Source: Marispirochaeta sp. (GTDB lineage: Bacteria > Spirochaetota > Spirochaetia > JC444 > Marispirochaetaceae). From it: a stretch of DNA of 64,000 nt. The DNA is taken from positions 496,001-560,000 of the forward strand of contig NZ_OY764212.1 of NCBI RefSeq assembly GCF_963668165.1, given 5' to 3'. Below, piece by piece: positions 34,155-42,655 of the stretch. A program made the translations under genes and the position numbers. The notes below the pieces were generated by a model. It saw only the letters and a list, made by a program, of their open reading frames with translations, had not been told where the DNA came from and made no database searches. Each line of letters begins with the position of its first letter. Positions within the stretch are counted from its first letter, which is position 1.

Positions 34155-35384
34155 TTAATTCCAGTACAGTTCTTCGGGGCGCTCGGAGAGTTCCACCTGG
34201 AAACTCCGCTTCTGCCGGCCCCGGTATGCGACTACATCAATCACCTCTCCCGGGCGATTGTCCTCCAGGGCACCAAGAAGATCGGAAATCGTCTCGGTTC
34301 TGTCACCATCCACCTCAACCAGAATATCCCCTCCCAGGTAGAGGATCGAACGTCCGTAGCGGATCGGATTGGTCTGGTCGCCTCCGCGGATTCCTGCCTT
34401 CTCGGCGGCACCGCCCTTTACGGTCTTGGAGACAAGAATACCCTTTTCCACCGTGAGTTTTCCGTACCGGACAATATTTCTGTCCAGCTGCACGGGTACA
34501 ACATCGATCCATCCCCGGCGCACCAGACCGTACTCAATAAGGTCGGGAACGACCCGCCGCGCGGTATTTACCGGTGTGGCAAAACCGATTCCCACGGACC
34601 CGCCGGAAGGACTGTATATCATGGTATTAATGCCGATCATCTCTCCATGGGCGTTCAGGAGGGGCCCGCCGGAGTTCCCCGGATTGATGCTTGCGTCGGT
34701 CTGGATCATATCGCGGATAACAATGTTGGACGAGGTACGCACCGGCCGCCCCAGCCCGGAAACAATTCCCGTAGTCAGGGTTCGATCATACCCAAAAGGA
34801 TTTCCAATAGCCAGTACCTTCTGACCGACCCTCAGATTGGATGAATCACCAAAAGGAACCGTGACAAGGTCTTTGCTTTCGGGATCGAACTTTACCACCG
34901 CCAGATCATTCTCGGGGTCCTTGCCGATAACCTCCCCCTCGAACTGGCTGCCGTCGGCGAGATTGATATGTACCTTGTAGGCCTTTTCCACCACGTGATA
35001 GTTGGTGAGAATATATCCCCGCCGGTCGATAATCGAACCCGATCCGGTCCCCCCTTCCGAAGGTACAGGTTCCAGGAACCAGTTAAGAGTAAGGGTCTCG
35101 GTGGTAATGTTAACTACTCCGCGATTCAGGTTTTCGTAGTTGCGGATGTTGGCCAGTTCATCGTCGGTAAACTCTCCGGAACTCTGGGTCAGATAAGTAT
35201 TCTCCGGGGGAATGGGGTTGGTCTCCAGGCGGAAAACCGGTTCCTCCTCTGCAGAGACGCTTTCCGGTTCAGCGGGAGTATCCTGTCCCGGGCCGAACAG
35301 CCCCAGGCCTGCAGCTAAAAGCAGGACAATAAGCCCGCTGGCCAGGGAATAGAAAATAAGCTGTCCTCGGCTGTAGAGCTTCAT
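34155..35384 (-). CDS. DegP/HtrA-type serine protease
   Basis: Envelope quality-control protease held by an N-terminal membrane anchor (LIFYSLASGLIVLLLAAGLGLF). The catalytic triad is visible as His in LTNYHVVEKA, Asp in ENDLAVVKF, and Ser in NPGNSGGPL. One PDZ domain follows (LVSKTVKGGAAEKAGIRGGDQ, ISDLLGALEDNRPGEVIDVVAYR), as in DegS or short HtrA types rather than two-PDZ DegP. ATG at 35384 has GGAGG upstream; the open frame extends to 35432. The next gene downstream is uvrB. Confidence 0.92.
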   Translation of the reverse strand: MKLYSRGQLIFYSLASGLIVLLLAAGLGLFGPGQDTPAEPESVSAEEEPVFRLETNPIPPENTYLTQSSGEFTDDELANIRNYENLNRGVVNITTETLTLNWFLEPVPSEGGTGSGSIIDRRGYILTNYHVVEKAYKVHINLADGSQFEGEVIGKDPENDLAVVKFDPESKDLVTVPFGDSSNLRVGQKVLAIGNPFGYDRTLTTGIVSGLGRPVRTSSNIVIRDMIQTDASINPGNSGGPLLNAHGEMIGINTMIYSPSGGSVGIGFATPVNTARRVVPDLIEYGLVRRGWIDVVPVQLDRNIVRYGKLTVEKGILVSKTVKGGAAEKAGIRGGDQTNPIRYGRSILYLGGDILVEVDGDRTETISDLLGALEDNRPGEVIDVVAYRGRQKRSFQVELSERPEELYWN

Positions 35385-35452
35385 CTTTCCTCCTGTCCTT
35401 TTAAATATAGCCGGATAGAGGAATAATGCCAACTCGGTTTATGCGCAAAGAA

Positions 35453-36991
35453 TCAGCGGGCTGGGACGCGAAGCCCGGAATAGAACAGGTTTTCTCCCAC
35501 TCCTCTCAGTCCCACAGCTTCCACAATATGTGTGCCCAGGACCCTTCCCGACCCTTCAAGATCTGCGATACTCCTCGCTACCTTGAGCACACCATGGACC
35601 GCCCGGTTGGAGAATCCTTCCCGATGAGTCTCTTCCAGCAGCACCCGCTGGGTGTCCGGGTCCAGGGCCGCTGCATTTACCAGTTCACGGCCCTCAAGTT
35701 CTGAGTTAAGACGATCCACACCCCGAAGCTTACGTCCAGTTGTTCGCCCCCGGCTGACCTGTTCCCGCAGCAGGTCTGAGGATTTCCTCTCTCCATGCAA
35801 CAGGGCCTCCGGGCCCGCAGGCTGCAGAGGAATGCGAATATCGATTCTGTCCAGCAGAGCGCCCCCCAGGGTCTTCCAGTAGCGGGAGATCTCCCGATCT
35901 GTGCAGAGACAGACCGCGTCCTCTTTGCCCAGGTTTCCGCAGGGACAGGGATTCAGGGTAAGGAGCAGCTGAAAGCTGGCAGGAAAGAATGCCCTCCGCT
36001 GGGCCCGGACAAGATCAACCCGCCGCTGCTCCACCGGTTCCCGCAGAGCCTGCAGCACCCCGGACTGAAACTCCGCTGCTTCATCCAGCAGCAGGACCCC
36101 GTTGTGGGCCAGGGACACCTCCCCCGGCTGCAGAAAAGGTCCGCCGCCAATGAGACCTTCCCTGCTGGCACTGTGGTGGGGTTTGCGGAAAGGCGGGGTT
36201 TTTATAAGCCCGGACCGCCGGGGCAGTTTTCCCGCCACCGAATAAATACGGGTTACCTCGAGTGCCTCCCGATGGAACAGGGACGGCAGGATCGACGGAA
36301 AGCGGACCGCCGCCATGGATTTACCTGAACCGGGAGGTCCAAAAAGCATCGTATGGTGCCCCCCCACTGCGGCGATCTGCAGTGCACGCAGCAACTCGGG
36401 GCAGCCGGCCATATCTCCGTAGTCGGGGCCGGCGTCAGATTCCCTTTTGCTCAGGCTGCCTTCTTCTGCCTCTGCGGACTTGCCGGCGCCGGGGTCCTGC
36501 AATAATTCCACCGCCGCGGTCAGATCCGTCACCGGGTAAATGTTCTTTAGTCCCGAGGCAGCGGCTTCCGGGCTGTTCTCTCCTGGGACGAGCCTGGGGA
36601 GATTCCCCAGCATCTCCGACTCATGCAAAGCCGCGATCACCCCGTCCACCGCCCGTATTCGCCCTGAAAGCTGCAGCTCCCCCATGGCCAGGATACGTTC
36701 GGGAGGATCCTCCGGAATACCGCAGGCGGCAAGAATCCCCAGGGCAATGGGCAGATCAAAGGATGCTCCGGCCTTGGGTACCCCTGCCGGATAGAGATTA
36801 ATGAGGATCCGCTTGCTCGGATACTCGAAGCCCGAGTTGCGGATGGCCACCCGAATACGCTCCTTGGCCTCACGAATAGCGCTGTCCGGCAGCCCCACAA
36901 TCTCGATCCCCGGCAGAGCAGGACGCAGATCAACCTCCACGGTGACCAGTTCTCCCTCATATCCGAAAGAGGCATAGCTGTAGATAGTCAT
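35453..36991 (-). CDS. comM: ComM/YifB-type Mg-chelatase-like AAA+ ATPase
   Basis: A 512-residue protein with an N-terminal Lon-like domain (SFDLPIALGILAACG) and a central Mg-chelatase AAA+ domain. Walker A is GPPGSGKSMAA near 222, Walker B LLLDEAAEF, and NPCPCG with further cysteines forms a zinc site. In competent bacteria ComM is a hexameric branch-migration helicase that helps integrate foreign DNA. The small ComFB-type protein at 56533 is unrelated in position, so competence is not implied. GGAGGG precedes the ATG. Confidence 0.93.
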   Translation of the reverse strand: MTIYSYASFGYEGELVTVEVDLRPALPGIEIVGLPDSAIREAKERIRVAIRNSGFEYPSKRILINLYPAGVPKAGASFDLPIALGILAACGIPEDPPERILAMGELQLSGRIRAVDGVIAALHESEMLGNLPRLVPGENSPEAAASGLKNIYPVTDLTAAVELLQDPGAGKSAEAEEGSLSKRESDAGPDYGDMAGCPELLRALQIAAVGGHHTMLFGPPGSGKSMAAVRFPSILPSLFHREALEVTRIYSVAGKLPRRSGLIKTPPFRKPHHSASREGLIGGGPFLQPGEVSLAHNGVLLLDEAAEFQSGVLQALREPVEQRRVDLVRAQRRAFFPASFQLLLTLNPCPCGNLGKEDAVCLCTDREISRYWKTLGGALLDRIDIRIPLQPAGPEALLHGERKSSDLLREQVSRGRTTGRKLRGVDRLNSELEGRELVNAAALDPDTQRVLLEETHREGFSNRAVHGVLKVARSIADLEGSGRVLGTHIVEAVGLRGVGENLFYSGLRVPAR

Positions 36992-37034
36992 AGGCCCTCC
37001 TCACGCTATAAAACCGCGGGAAGGCCTGTCTGCT

Positions 37035-37517
37035 TCAGATGGGATCCGACTTTTTTGCTGCCTGTACGGAGGCAACAGCCTCCTGGACCAGCGCATCACA
37101 GCGCTCGTTATGCTCGTTACCCGCGTGACCCTTGACCCACTGCCAGCGGATATTCAGGGAGTCACGCAGCTTCTTTAAGGGAACCCAGAGGTCCTGGTTT
37201 TTGACGGGCTTTTTGGCTGCTGTTTTCCAGCCGTTGCGGGACCAGGTCTCGATCCAGCTGGTAATACCGTTTTTCACATACTGGCTGTCCGTGTGGACTG
37301 CTACCGGTCTTAGGTGCCACTCCTGCCGCCCCCGGACCTCCGTAAGCGCCTCGATTACCGCCGTCAGTTCCATGCGGTTGTTAGTGGTGGCCCCGTCGCC
37401 GCCGTTCTTCTCCAGGGTATCCCCGTCCAAGAGAATGCAGTAGGCCCATCCCCCGGGTCCAGGATTCCCCCAGCAGCCGCCGTCGGTATAAATATGGATT
37501 TCTGTGTTCTGTGTCAT
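37035..37517 (-). CDS. rnhA: Ribonuclease HI
   Basis: Cuts RNA in RNA-DNA hybrids. The acidic active site is visible as D in IYTDGGCWGNPGPGG, E in NRMELTAVIEAL, D in AVHTDSQYV, and a late D in NERCDALVQEA. WQWVKGHAGNEHNERCD is the C-terminal signature. The length from ATG at 37517, 160 residues, is usual. An in-frame TTG at 37553 is possible but is also part of a -35 candidate. No ribosome-binding site precedes the ATG; see the promoter entry. Confidence 0.95.
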   Translation of the reverse strand: MTQNTEIHIYTDGGCWGNPGPGGWAYCILLDGDTLEKNGGDGATTNNRMELTAVIEALTEVRGRQEWHLRPVAVHTDSQYVKNGITSWIETWSRNGWKTAAKKPVKNQDLWVPLKKLRDSLNIRWQWVKGHAGNEHNERCDALVQEAVASVQAAKKSDPI

Positions 37518-37523
37518 CGGGCA

Positions 37524-37553
37524 ATAGTACGGGGAATCAGGTGGATTGGGCAA
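37524..37553 (-). promoter_or_regulatory. Possible leaderless promoter of rnhA
   Basis: On the minus strand TTGCCC (37553-37548), an 18-base spacer and TACTAT (37529-37524). Only six bases separate the -10 from the ATG and no Shine-Dalgarno is seen, so transcription would start at or next to the start codon. Confidence 0.4.
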
Positions 37554-37759
37554 GCGGGGAAAGAGAGCCAGGTAATCGTGTTTTTTAAGGTGTTTTTTCT
37601 GAATCTATTTCTCCTGGTATTTTGGCTAATGGAATCGTGTTATCTGTGACTTGCGTTAGCTACAAGAATCGTGGAATAGTAAGAACGGGAGGAGTTACTC
37701 TTTTAATACTGCTCTGACAATACCGACTGGAAAGCGCACTTTTTTGAAGGAATCGGCAA

Positions 37760-40042
37760 TTGTATTCAACCAACAGCACTAAAAGCTCTGAAATACTCTC
37801 CCTTCTCCAATCTTCACCGCACCCTTTCTTTATCAGCAGCCGTACAGGGACAATTCTTTTTATAAGCAGCAGGGCCCTCAGCTTATTCGGGATGAAAGTA
37901 CGGTCAACCAGGCTATCCCTAACCGCCATGTTCGGTATAGAAGGCGACAAGGCTTTACGCCAAGTGGAACAGACAGTTAAGGGCACAACAACCCGCAAAA
38001 TCTATAGCTTTTTTACAGAGGTCGATGATCTTGAACAACACTTATGGGTTGAAGGAGTTCCTTTGTCAAAGAGCGAAGCTCTCTTTTTTACAGGACCTCT
38101 CTCCTCCATAACCAGGAGGGGTGTAAACCATGATGCCGATGAAGCCCAATCTTTCGGGTCCCTTGTACCGATGGCGATGTCATCCCCCCAGGGGACGGTG
38201 CTTCAGGCAAACCGGGCCTTTCTTGACCTGTGGGGTTTTTCCTTCGAATCCGAGGTAGTCGGCAGAAAAACTTCGGAATTCTGGTTCGACGCAAATAAAG
38301 CGTATGTTGCATTAAAAAGTACGGTAAACCGCGGCAAATGGGTCGGTGATCTGACGGGAGTAAAGAAAGACGACAGCAGGTTCCATGTGGAAGTATCGGT
38401 ATCCCTTGTTCGCAATTCCGAGGGAAAGGCCCTCTGCGTTGTTGCCTCCTTTCTGGACCGCTCCATTGAATCAGAGTCCATTCAGTCCCTCATCTTCCAT
38501 AACCGGCTCCTGGAGTCAGTGCAGGAAGCAGTGATAGCCACTGACCTGGTCGGGACTATCCTCTATTGGGGCAGCGGGGCACAAAAACTGTACGGATATT
38601 CCCGGGAAGAGGTCCTTGGGAAATTCGTCGGATACATTGTATCACCGGATGATCAAGAAAGTCTTTATAAACGACTCAGCACCGCCTATACTACCGGCCT
38701 CTGGCAGGGCCGCTGCATGAAAATCAGAAAAGACGGGTCTTTTTTCTGGGCCGATACAACCGTCTCCCTGGTTCATGATGAAGACGGCAAACCATCCGGT
38801 TTTGTTGGAACAGAACGGGACGTAAGCACTGAGGTCTCGTATCAGGAGTCTCTGGAAAATACTCTGGAAGAACTGGAGATTATCCACGCTACCGAGCAGT
38901 CCATTTTATCAGAAAAAGAGAGTGACGCCGTTGCCCAGGTAGCCCTGAAGAGAATAGTAAACACAGTGGGATGCGACAGGGCTACAATTACTCTAGTAAA
39001 TACCGGCGGCCGGAGTGCCCGACTTATAGCAGAGTATCCAGAGGACCCCGAAACAGGCATGCCCTGGACGGCGGAAATTCCTATGTCCGCCTTTGGTCCG
39101 GAACCACTGAATATAAAGAACGGGGTAAATATTGTTGAGAATATATCCAGAATTTACCATAAAGACCCCATCCACACCCACCTTATACAAATAGGCATCT
39201 ATTCCTATGTTAATATACAGCTTACTACAGGGGATGATGTAATCGGTTTTATTAATCTTGGATTCAGAGAACCCGGCAAGATACCAGGACAAGCAGTGAC
39301 CTTTACGCGGGCTCTGGCACCTACCATCGCCCTTGTACTGCAAAAAGTTACAGATGCGGAGCGGGAACATCAAAACGCAGTACGGATACGAAAACTCCGG
39401 CAGCGGGCGGAATTCTCTGCCGCCATGGAAAGGACCCGCATCAGCCGTATGCTCCACGACTATCTGGGACAGGACTTAACACTTGCCGGTCTTGACCTGG
39501 CTTTACTTCGCCGATTAATAAAAAGTGCGCGTGCAGATAATGACATTGAAGCTGTAATTGATAAGCTGGAACAGCGTTTGAGTCAGATTGGAGCGCGGAC
39601 CCGGGAGGTCCTGCTGGAGCTCCATGACAGGACAATACCAGAACAATCCATATTCGACAGTCTGCAGGAGTATTGTACAAATCTGAAACAGAGTACAGGG
39701 ATAAAGATACACTTCAGGAAACATAAAGAGGAGCGTTTTCCTCTAGGAACGGAGCAGCAAACGGAGATAGAATCCGCGGCGGTGGAGGCTATTAATAACG
39801 CGGTCAAGCATTCCATGGCAACAAGCCTCGTGGTATCTGTCCATTCTACCAAGAAATTGCTGGAAATTACAATCCAGGACGACGGTATCGGATTCCAGCC
39901 TTGTGGCGATCATAAAGAGTCCAGACCCGCGGGATGGGGAATTCAGTTTATCCGTGAACATCTCGAAGCAATCGGAGGAAGCGCCACACTCTTCTCCCGC
40001 CTTGGCAGTGGAACACACTGGATACTACAGATCGGAAGATGA
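37760..40042 (+). CDS. Multi-PAS/GAF sensor histidine kinase, NarX/HisKA_3 type
   Basis: A soluble 760-residue kinase. An N-terminal region of about 110 residues is PAS-like (SPHPFFISSRTGTILFISSRALSLF). Two clear PAS domains follow (about 125-235 and 245-365; VLQANRAFLDLWGF, ILYWGSGAQKLYGYSREEVLG, with a PAC motif SGFVGTERDVS). Then comes a GAF domain (about 385-525), a HisKA_3 dimerization domain with the phospho-His in RISRMLHDYLGQD, and a C-terminal HATPase (AAVEAINNAVKHS, IQDDGIGFQP). The start is TTG at 37760 with AAGGA eight bases before; the preceding 240-base gap shows only three AATCGTG repeats. The regulator gene overlaps its stop (ATGA). Confidence 0.9.
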   Translation: MYSTNSTKSSEILSLLQSSPHPFFISSRTGTILFISSRALSLFGMKVRSTRLSLTAMFGIEGDKALRQVEQTVKGTTTRKIYSFFTEVDDLEQHLWVEGVPLSKSEALFFTGPLSSITRRGVNHDADEAQSFGSLVPMAMSSPQGTVLQANRAFLDLWGFSFESEVVGRKTSEFWFDANKAYVALKSTVNRGKWVGDLTGVKKDDSRFHVEVSVSLVRNSEGKALCVVASFLDRSIESESIQSLIFHNRLLESVQEAVIATDLVGTILYWGSGAQKLYGYSREEVLGKFVGYIVSPDDQESLYKRLSTAYTTGLWQGRCMKIRKDGSFFWADTTVSLVHDEDGKPSGFVGTERDVSTEVSYQESLENTLEELEIIHATEQSILSEKESDAVAQVALKRIVNTVGCDRATITLVNTGGRSARLIAEYPEDPETGMPWTAEIPMSAFGPEPLNIKNGVNIVENISRIYHKDPIHTHLIQIGIYSYVNIQLTTGDDVIGFINLGFREPGKIPGQAVTFTRALAPTIALVLQKVTDAEREHQNAVRIRKLRQRAEFSAAMERTRISRMLHDYLGQDLTLAGLDLALLRRLIKSARADNDIEAVIDKLEQRLSQIGARTREVLLELHDRTIPEQSIFDSLQEYCTNLKQSTGIKIHFRKHKEERFPLGTEQQTEIESAAVEAINNAVKHSMATSLVVSVHSTKKLLEITIQDDGIGFQPCGDHKESRPAGWGIQFIREHLEAIGGSATLFSRLGSGTHWILQIGR

Positions 40043-40722
40043 AGCAGAAGAAAACCCAGCACACCGTTTTTCTGGCGGATGACCATACCCTTGTAAGGGA
40101 GGGACTTAAGCTGCTGATTGAGTCGGATCCCGCGTTTACCGTAACAGGGGAATGCTCCAATGGTCCTGACACTATACGGCTCTGCAGGGAACTTGTTCCT
40201 GACATAGCTATTATTGACATTGCCATGCCCGGCATTTCGGGGCTTGATGTGGTAGACGAAATAATGCGCTCCCCCGGTTCAACAAGGATTGTAATGATCT
40301 CCTTTCAGGCCCTGCCGGAACAGATTATCCGGGCCAGGCGAAGCGGGGCTACGGGTTTCGTGCTTAAAGATGCTACCGGGCGGGAGCTTCTGAGCGCCAT
40401 GCACGCGGTAATCGGGGGAAAAACCTTTTTTTCCCAGGGAGTCGCCTCCTGTATTCTGCAGCAACTCATGGAATCCAATAAATCCCCATCATGCGGTTGT
40501 ACCGACAGCCCATCCCTTACAGCTCTCAGTCTGCGGGAGCGGCAGGTGCTTCAGATGCTGGCGGAGGGAAAAAAGAACAGCCTTATCGCAGAGCTCCTGC
40601 ATTTATCCATTAAAACCGTGGAAACCTACCGCAGCCGTATTATGCAAAAGCCGGGCCTTCACAGTCTCGCAGAGCTGGTACGTTTTGCCGTACAGAACGG
40701 TCTGGTTGATTCTCAGGGATAA
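40039..40722 (+). CDS. NarL/LuxR-family response regulator
   Basis: Partner of the upstream kinase. The receiver has acidic DDH near residue 14 and the phospho-acceptor in IAIIDIAMPG. The conserved Lys is in GFVLKDATG. The C-terminal LuxR-type helix-turn-helix is LSLRERQVLQMLAEGKK...LHLSIKTVETYRSRI. At 227 residues it is standard. The chemoreceptor-chemotaxis genes that follow are possible targets by position only. Confidence 0.93.
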   Translation: MKQKKTQHTVFLADDHTLVREGLKLLIESDPAFTVTGECSNGPDTIRLCRELVPDIAIIDIAMPGISGLDVVDEIMRSPGSTRIVMISFQALPEQIIRARRSGATGFVLKDATGRELLSAMHAVIGGKTFFSQGVASCILQQLMESNKSPSCGCTDSPSLTALSLRERQVLQMLAEGKKNSLIAELLHLSIKTVETYRSRIMQKPGLHSLAELVRFAVQNGLVDSQG

Positions 40723-40890
40723 CCTTACAGTAATCACGGTATATTTGTAGAAATTATTCTATATACCTTACAGGCTTTCCCTACCCATCTCCGATATTCG
40801 AACACAACCTGACAAGTTCTCCCGATATAAATTTAACATATTAACTATTTATTATTCATTTAAGAAATAACAAATCCAAGGGGTAAAAGA

Positions 40891-41160
40891 ATGCGCTTAA
40901 GCCTGGCCGCCAGAATCTTTTTCAGTTTTTTTATTTTGATCCTGTTACTGGTCATTTCATCACTGTTTGGTATTTACGCCCTTGGGCGCATGAATAGCAA
41001 TCTCAATCATATTGTGGACTACACATCTTCCCGGATTCAGCAATCTGAGAAGGTTCGTTCCCATGTACTTGACATCATCCGGATGCAAAAAAACCTTTTA
41101 CTCTCCGAATCCGCTTATGAACAACAGGAATTTCTCAAGGATATAGACACTGATATGATG
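40891..41160 (+). pseudogene. Methyl-accepting chemotaxis protein, 5' fragment
   Basis: The first 90 codons of a chemoreceptor: transmembrane helix 1 (IFFSFFILILLLVISSLFGIYAL) and the start of a four-helix-bundle ligand domain (SSRIQQSEKVRSHVLDIIRMQKNLLLSE). AAGGGG precedes the ATG. The frame stops at a TGA formed by the first bases of the inserted IS element at 41161. The rest of the gene resumes at 42656. This remnant on its own would make a short membrane peptide. Confidence 0.9.
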
Positions 41161-41219
41161 TGACCTTTGTCAAGGTTTTTTCTTTCTCTACACGATAAAA
41201 CTCCCAAAATATTGAACGA

Positions 41220-41445
41220 AGAAAAGGATTGATAGACAGGAAATCAGTTTTCGGCATTTGACCATTCTGATATACGCATATTGGTTAATGCAGGCCAATG
41301 GTCCGCCTAAAGCCCTTTCTGTCTAAAAACGTGAATCACCTCTTGGGTGTCAACATAGTGTCCTCGAAGATAGCTGGATCGTTGCCCGATTATCCTGTCT
41401 ATCAATCCCTCTCATCTAAAACCCCTCTTATCGAAACAGTATTGG
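41220..41445 (-). ncRNA. Candidate bridge RNA of the IS1111-like element
   Basis: The 285 bases between the transposase stop and the element end contain no sizeable open frame. They hold the 16-base inverted repeat plus smaller stems, for example ATTGG and CCAAT around 41281-41301. IS110-family recombinases are known to use a non-coding RNA with two binding loops for donor and target; in the IS1111 subgroup it is encoded 3' of the recombinase. The exact RNA ends and loops are not determined here. Confidence 0.4.
41226..41408. repeat. 16-base perfect inverted repeat within the IS 3' end
   Basis: GGATTGATAGACAGGA at 41226-41241 and its exact complement TCCTGTCTATCAATCC at 41393-41408, 151 bases apart, both inside the non-coding 3' end of the insertion sequence. 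In RNA the two arms could pair and close a large structured domain. Confidence 0.9.
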
Positions 41446-42561
41446 TTAGTTGATTCTATTGTTCATCATCCCCCAGATGAAGCAGGATAACTCTCTGGCA
41501 ACAGCGACGGTCGCCTTGTTGTGATGCACACCGCGAGCAACAAGATTATTGTACACTCTGTGCAATCTCCTGTTAGCCCTGTCAGCATACGCAATGACAT
41601 CCGGATCATTTCCTTTCTGTCTCGCCAGGAGACGCTTTGATTTCTTTCCATAGATATTGCTTCGCAGGGTTGATTTGGCTCCTTCGATAAGCAGGAGCCG
41701 TAAACGTTCATTCCCGGCCTTTGTGATACTCCCTCGCCGTTCTCTCTGACCACTGGAGTTCTCCTTGGGAACCAGGCCCAGAAACGAGGAGAACTGCTGT
41801 GAGTTTGCAAACCGGGAGAAGTCCCCAATCTCTGAAATAAACGATAATGCCGTATGCGTCTCTATTCCCCTGAAACAGCGAAGTCTCGATACCCGGTCTC
41901 GGTAGGCATCCAAGGCGGCCAACTCTTCGATCCGCTGATTATAGCGGTCTACCTTTTCCTGTTGGTCGTGTACTTCCTGCAGATATTCAGTAAACGTTTC
42001 CTGGTCGACCTCATCATGAAACAGTTGCCCCTTCAGCCATGTATAGTGGGCAATTGTCCAAGAATTTTTTCCCTCGGTGAAACATCGTCCATGACGCAGT
42101 AGAAAGGACAACAGGTTCTGTTTTGCTCGTCCTAGAGCCTTTTTCCGGGTATTTCTCAGCCGTGTATAATTTTTTACCGCTTCATCTTGTGGCGTCGGTA
42201 TATGCACGGCACTGTAGGTCCCCCACGCCAGGTGTCTGGCCAGTTCTTCAGCATCTATCCTGTCTGTTTTTATGTGATTGCCTGGTGCTTTCGGCAACGT
42301 AGTCGGGGCCATAATCACACAGGGGATATCTGCTTTCGCCAAATCCCGGTAGAGTCCGTATCCGGTTGGACCTGCTTCATAACCGCAGAGTACTGTACAC
42401 TCAGGATGTTCCTTTTGTAGTTTTCGTACATATTTGATCACCAGAGAGCTCTTGCTGGCGATTCTGGTTTGCCCGAAACTCTTCTGGGCTGAAAAGTTGA
42501 ATGAACACAGCGAGTAAGTATCTTTGTGGACATCGATTCCAATGTGCGTTACAGTATTCAT
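41446..42561 (-). CDS. IS110-family transposase (DEDD recombinase)
   Basis: A 371-residue recombinase. The N-terminal RuvC-like DEDD domain shows GIDVHKDTYS (first Asp), GYEAGPTGYGL (Glu) and KTDRIDAEELARHLA (Asp pair). A helical middle follows. The C-terminal Transposase_20 domain has the catalytic-Ser region FSSFLGLVPKENSSGQRERRGSITKAGNERLR. Both domains look complete, so the enzyme may be active. GGAGG lies eight bases before the ATG. Confidence 0.95.
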   Translation of the reverse strand: MNTVTHIGIDVHKDTYSLCSFNFSAQKSFGQTRIASKSSLVIKYVRKLQKEHPECTVLCGYEAGPTGYGLYRDLAKADIPCVIMAPTTLPKAPGNHIKTDRIDAEELARHLAWGTYSAVHIPTPQDEAVKNYTRLRNTRKKALGRAKQNLLSFLLRHGRCFTEGKNSWTIAHYTWLKGQLFHDEVDQETFTEYLQEVHDQQEKVDRYNQRIEELAALDAYRDRVSRLRCFRGIETHTALSFISEIGDFSRFANSQQFSSFLGLVPKENSSGQRERRGSITKAGNERLRLLLIEGAKSTLRSNIYGKKSKRLLARQKGNDPDVIAYADRANRRLHRVYNNLVARGVHHNKATVAVARELSCFIWGMMNNRIN

Positions 42562-42655
42562 CTAGTGACCTCCATTTGCATGCGGTAGCCGCATACGTTG
42601 ATTTTGTTATTCCCAGTATGCCCGGTGAATCCACGATTTGCAAACTGGGGGTCAC

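Larger units (their letters stand above)
41161..42655 (-). mobile_element. IS110/IS1111-family insertion sequence interrupting a chemoreceptor gene
   Basis: About 1,495 bases with one transposase gene on the minus strand. The ends share a short inverted TGACC (41161-41165, and GGTCA at 42650-42654); there are no long terminal repeats and no evident target duplication, as usual for this family. Removing exactly 1,495 bases puts the two chemoreceptor halves back in frame, which supports the borders to within a few bases. Non-coding ends are 94 bases on the transposase 5' side and 285 bases on the 3' side. The long 3' side points to the IS1111 subgroup, in which the guide RNA region lies 3'. Confidence 0.87.

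Noticed and set aside
37573-37675. Three copies of AATCGTG before the sensor kinase gene
   Set aside because: Only seven bases, uneven spacing (58 and 36), no symmetry; could be chance.
40738-40767. GGTATAT/ATATACC hairpin after the NarL-type regulator gene
   Set aside because: A/T-rich 7-base stem with a 16-base loop and no T-run; not convincing as a terminator.
40800-40860. Possible flagellar (sigma-28) promoter before the chemoreceptor gene
   Set aside because: A CCGATAT -10-like element is present, but no TAAA at the proper distance upstream.
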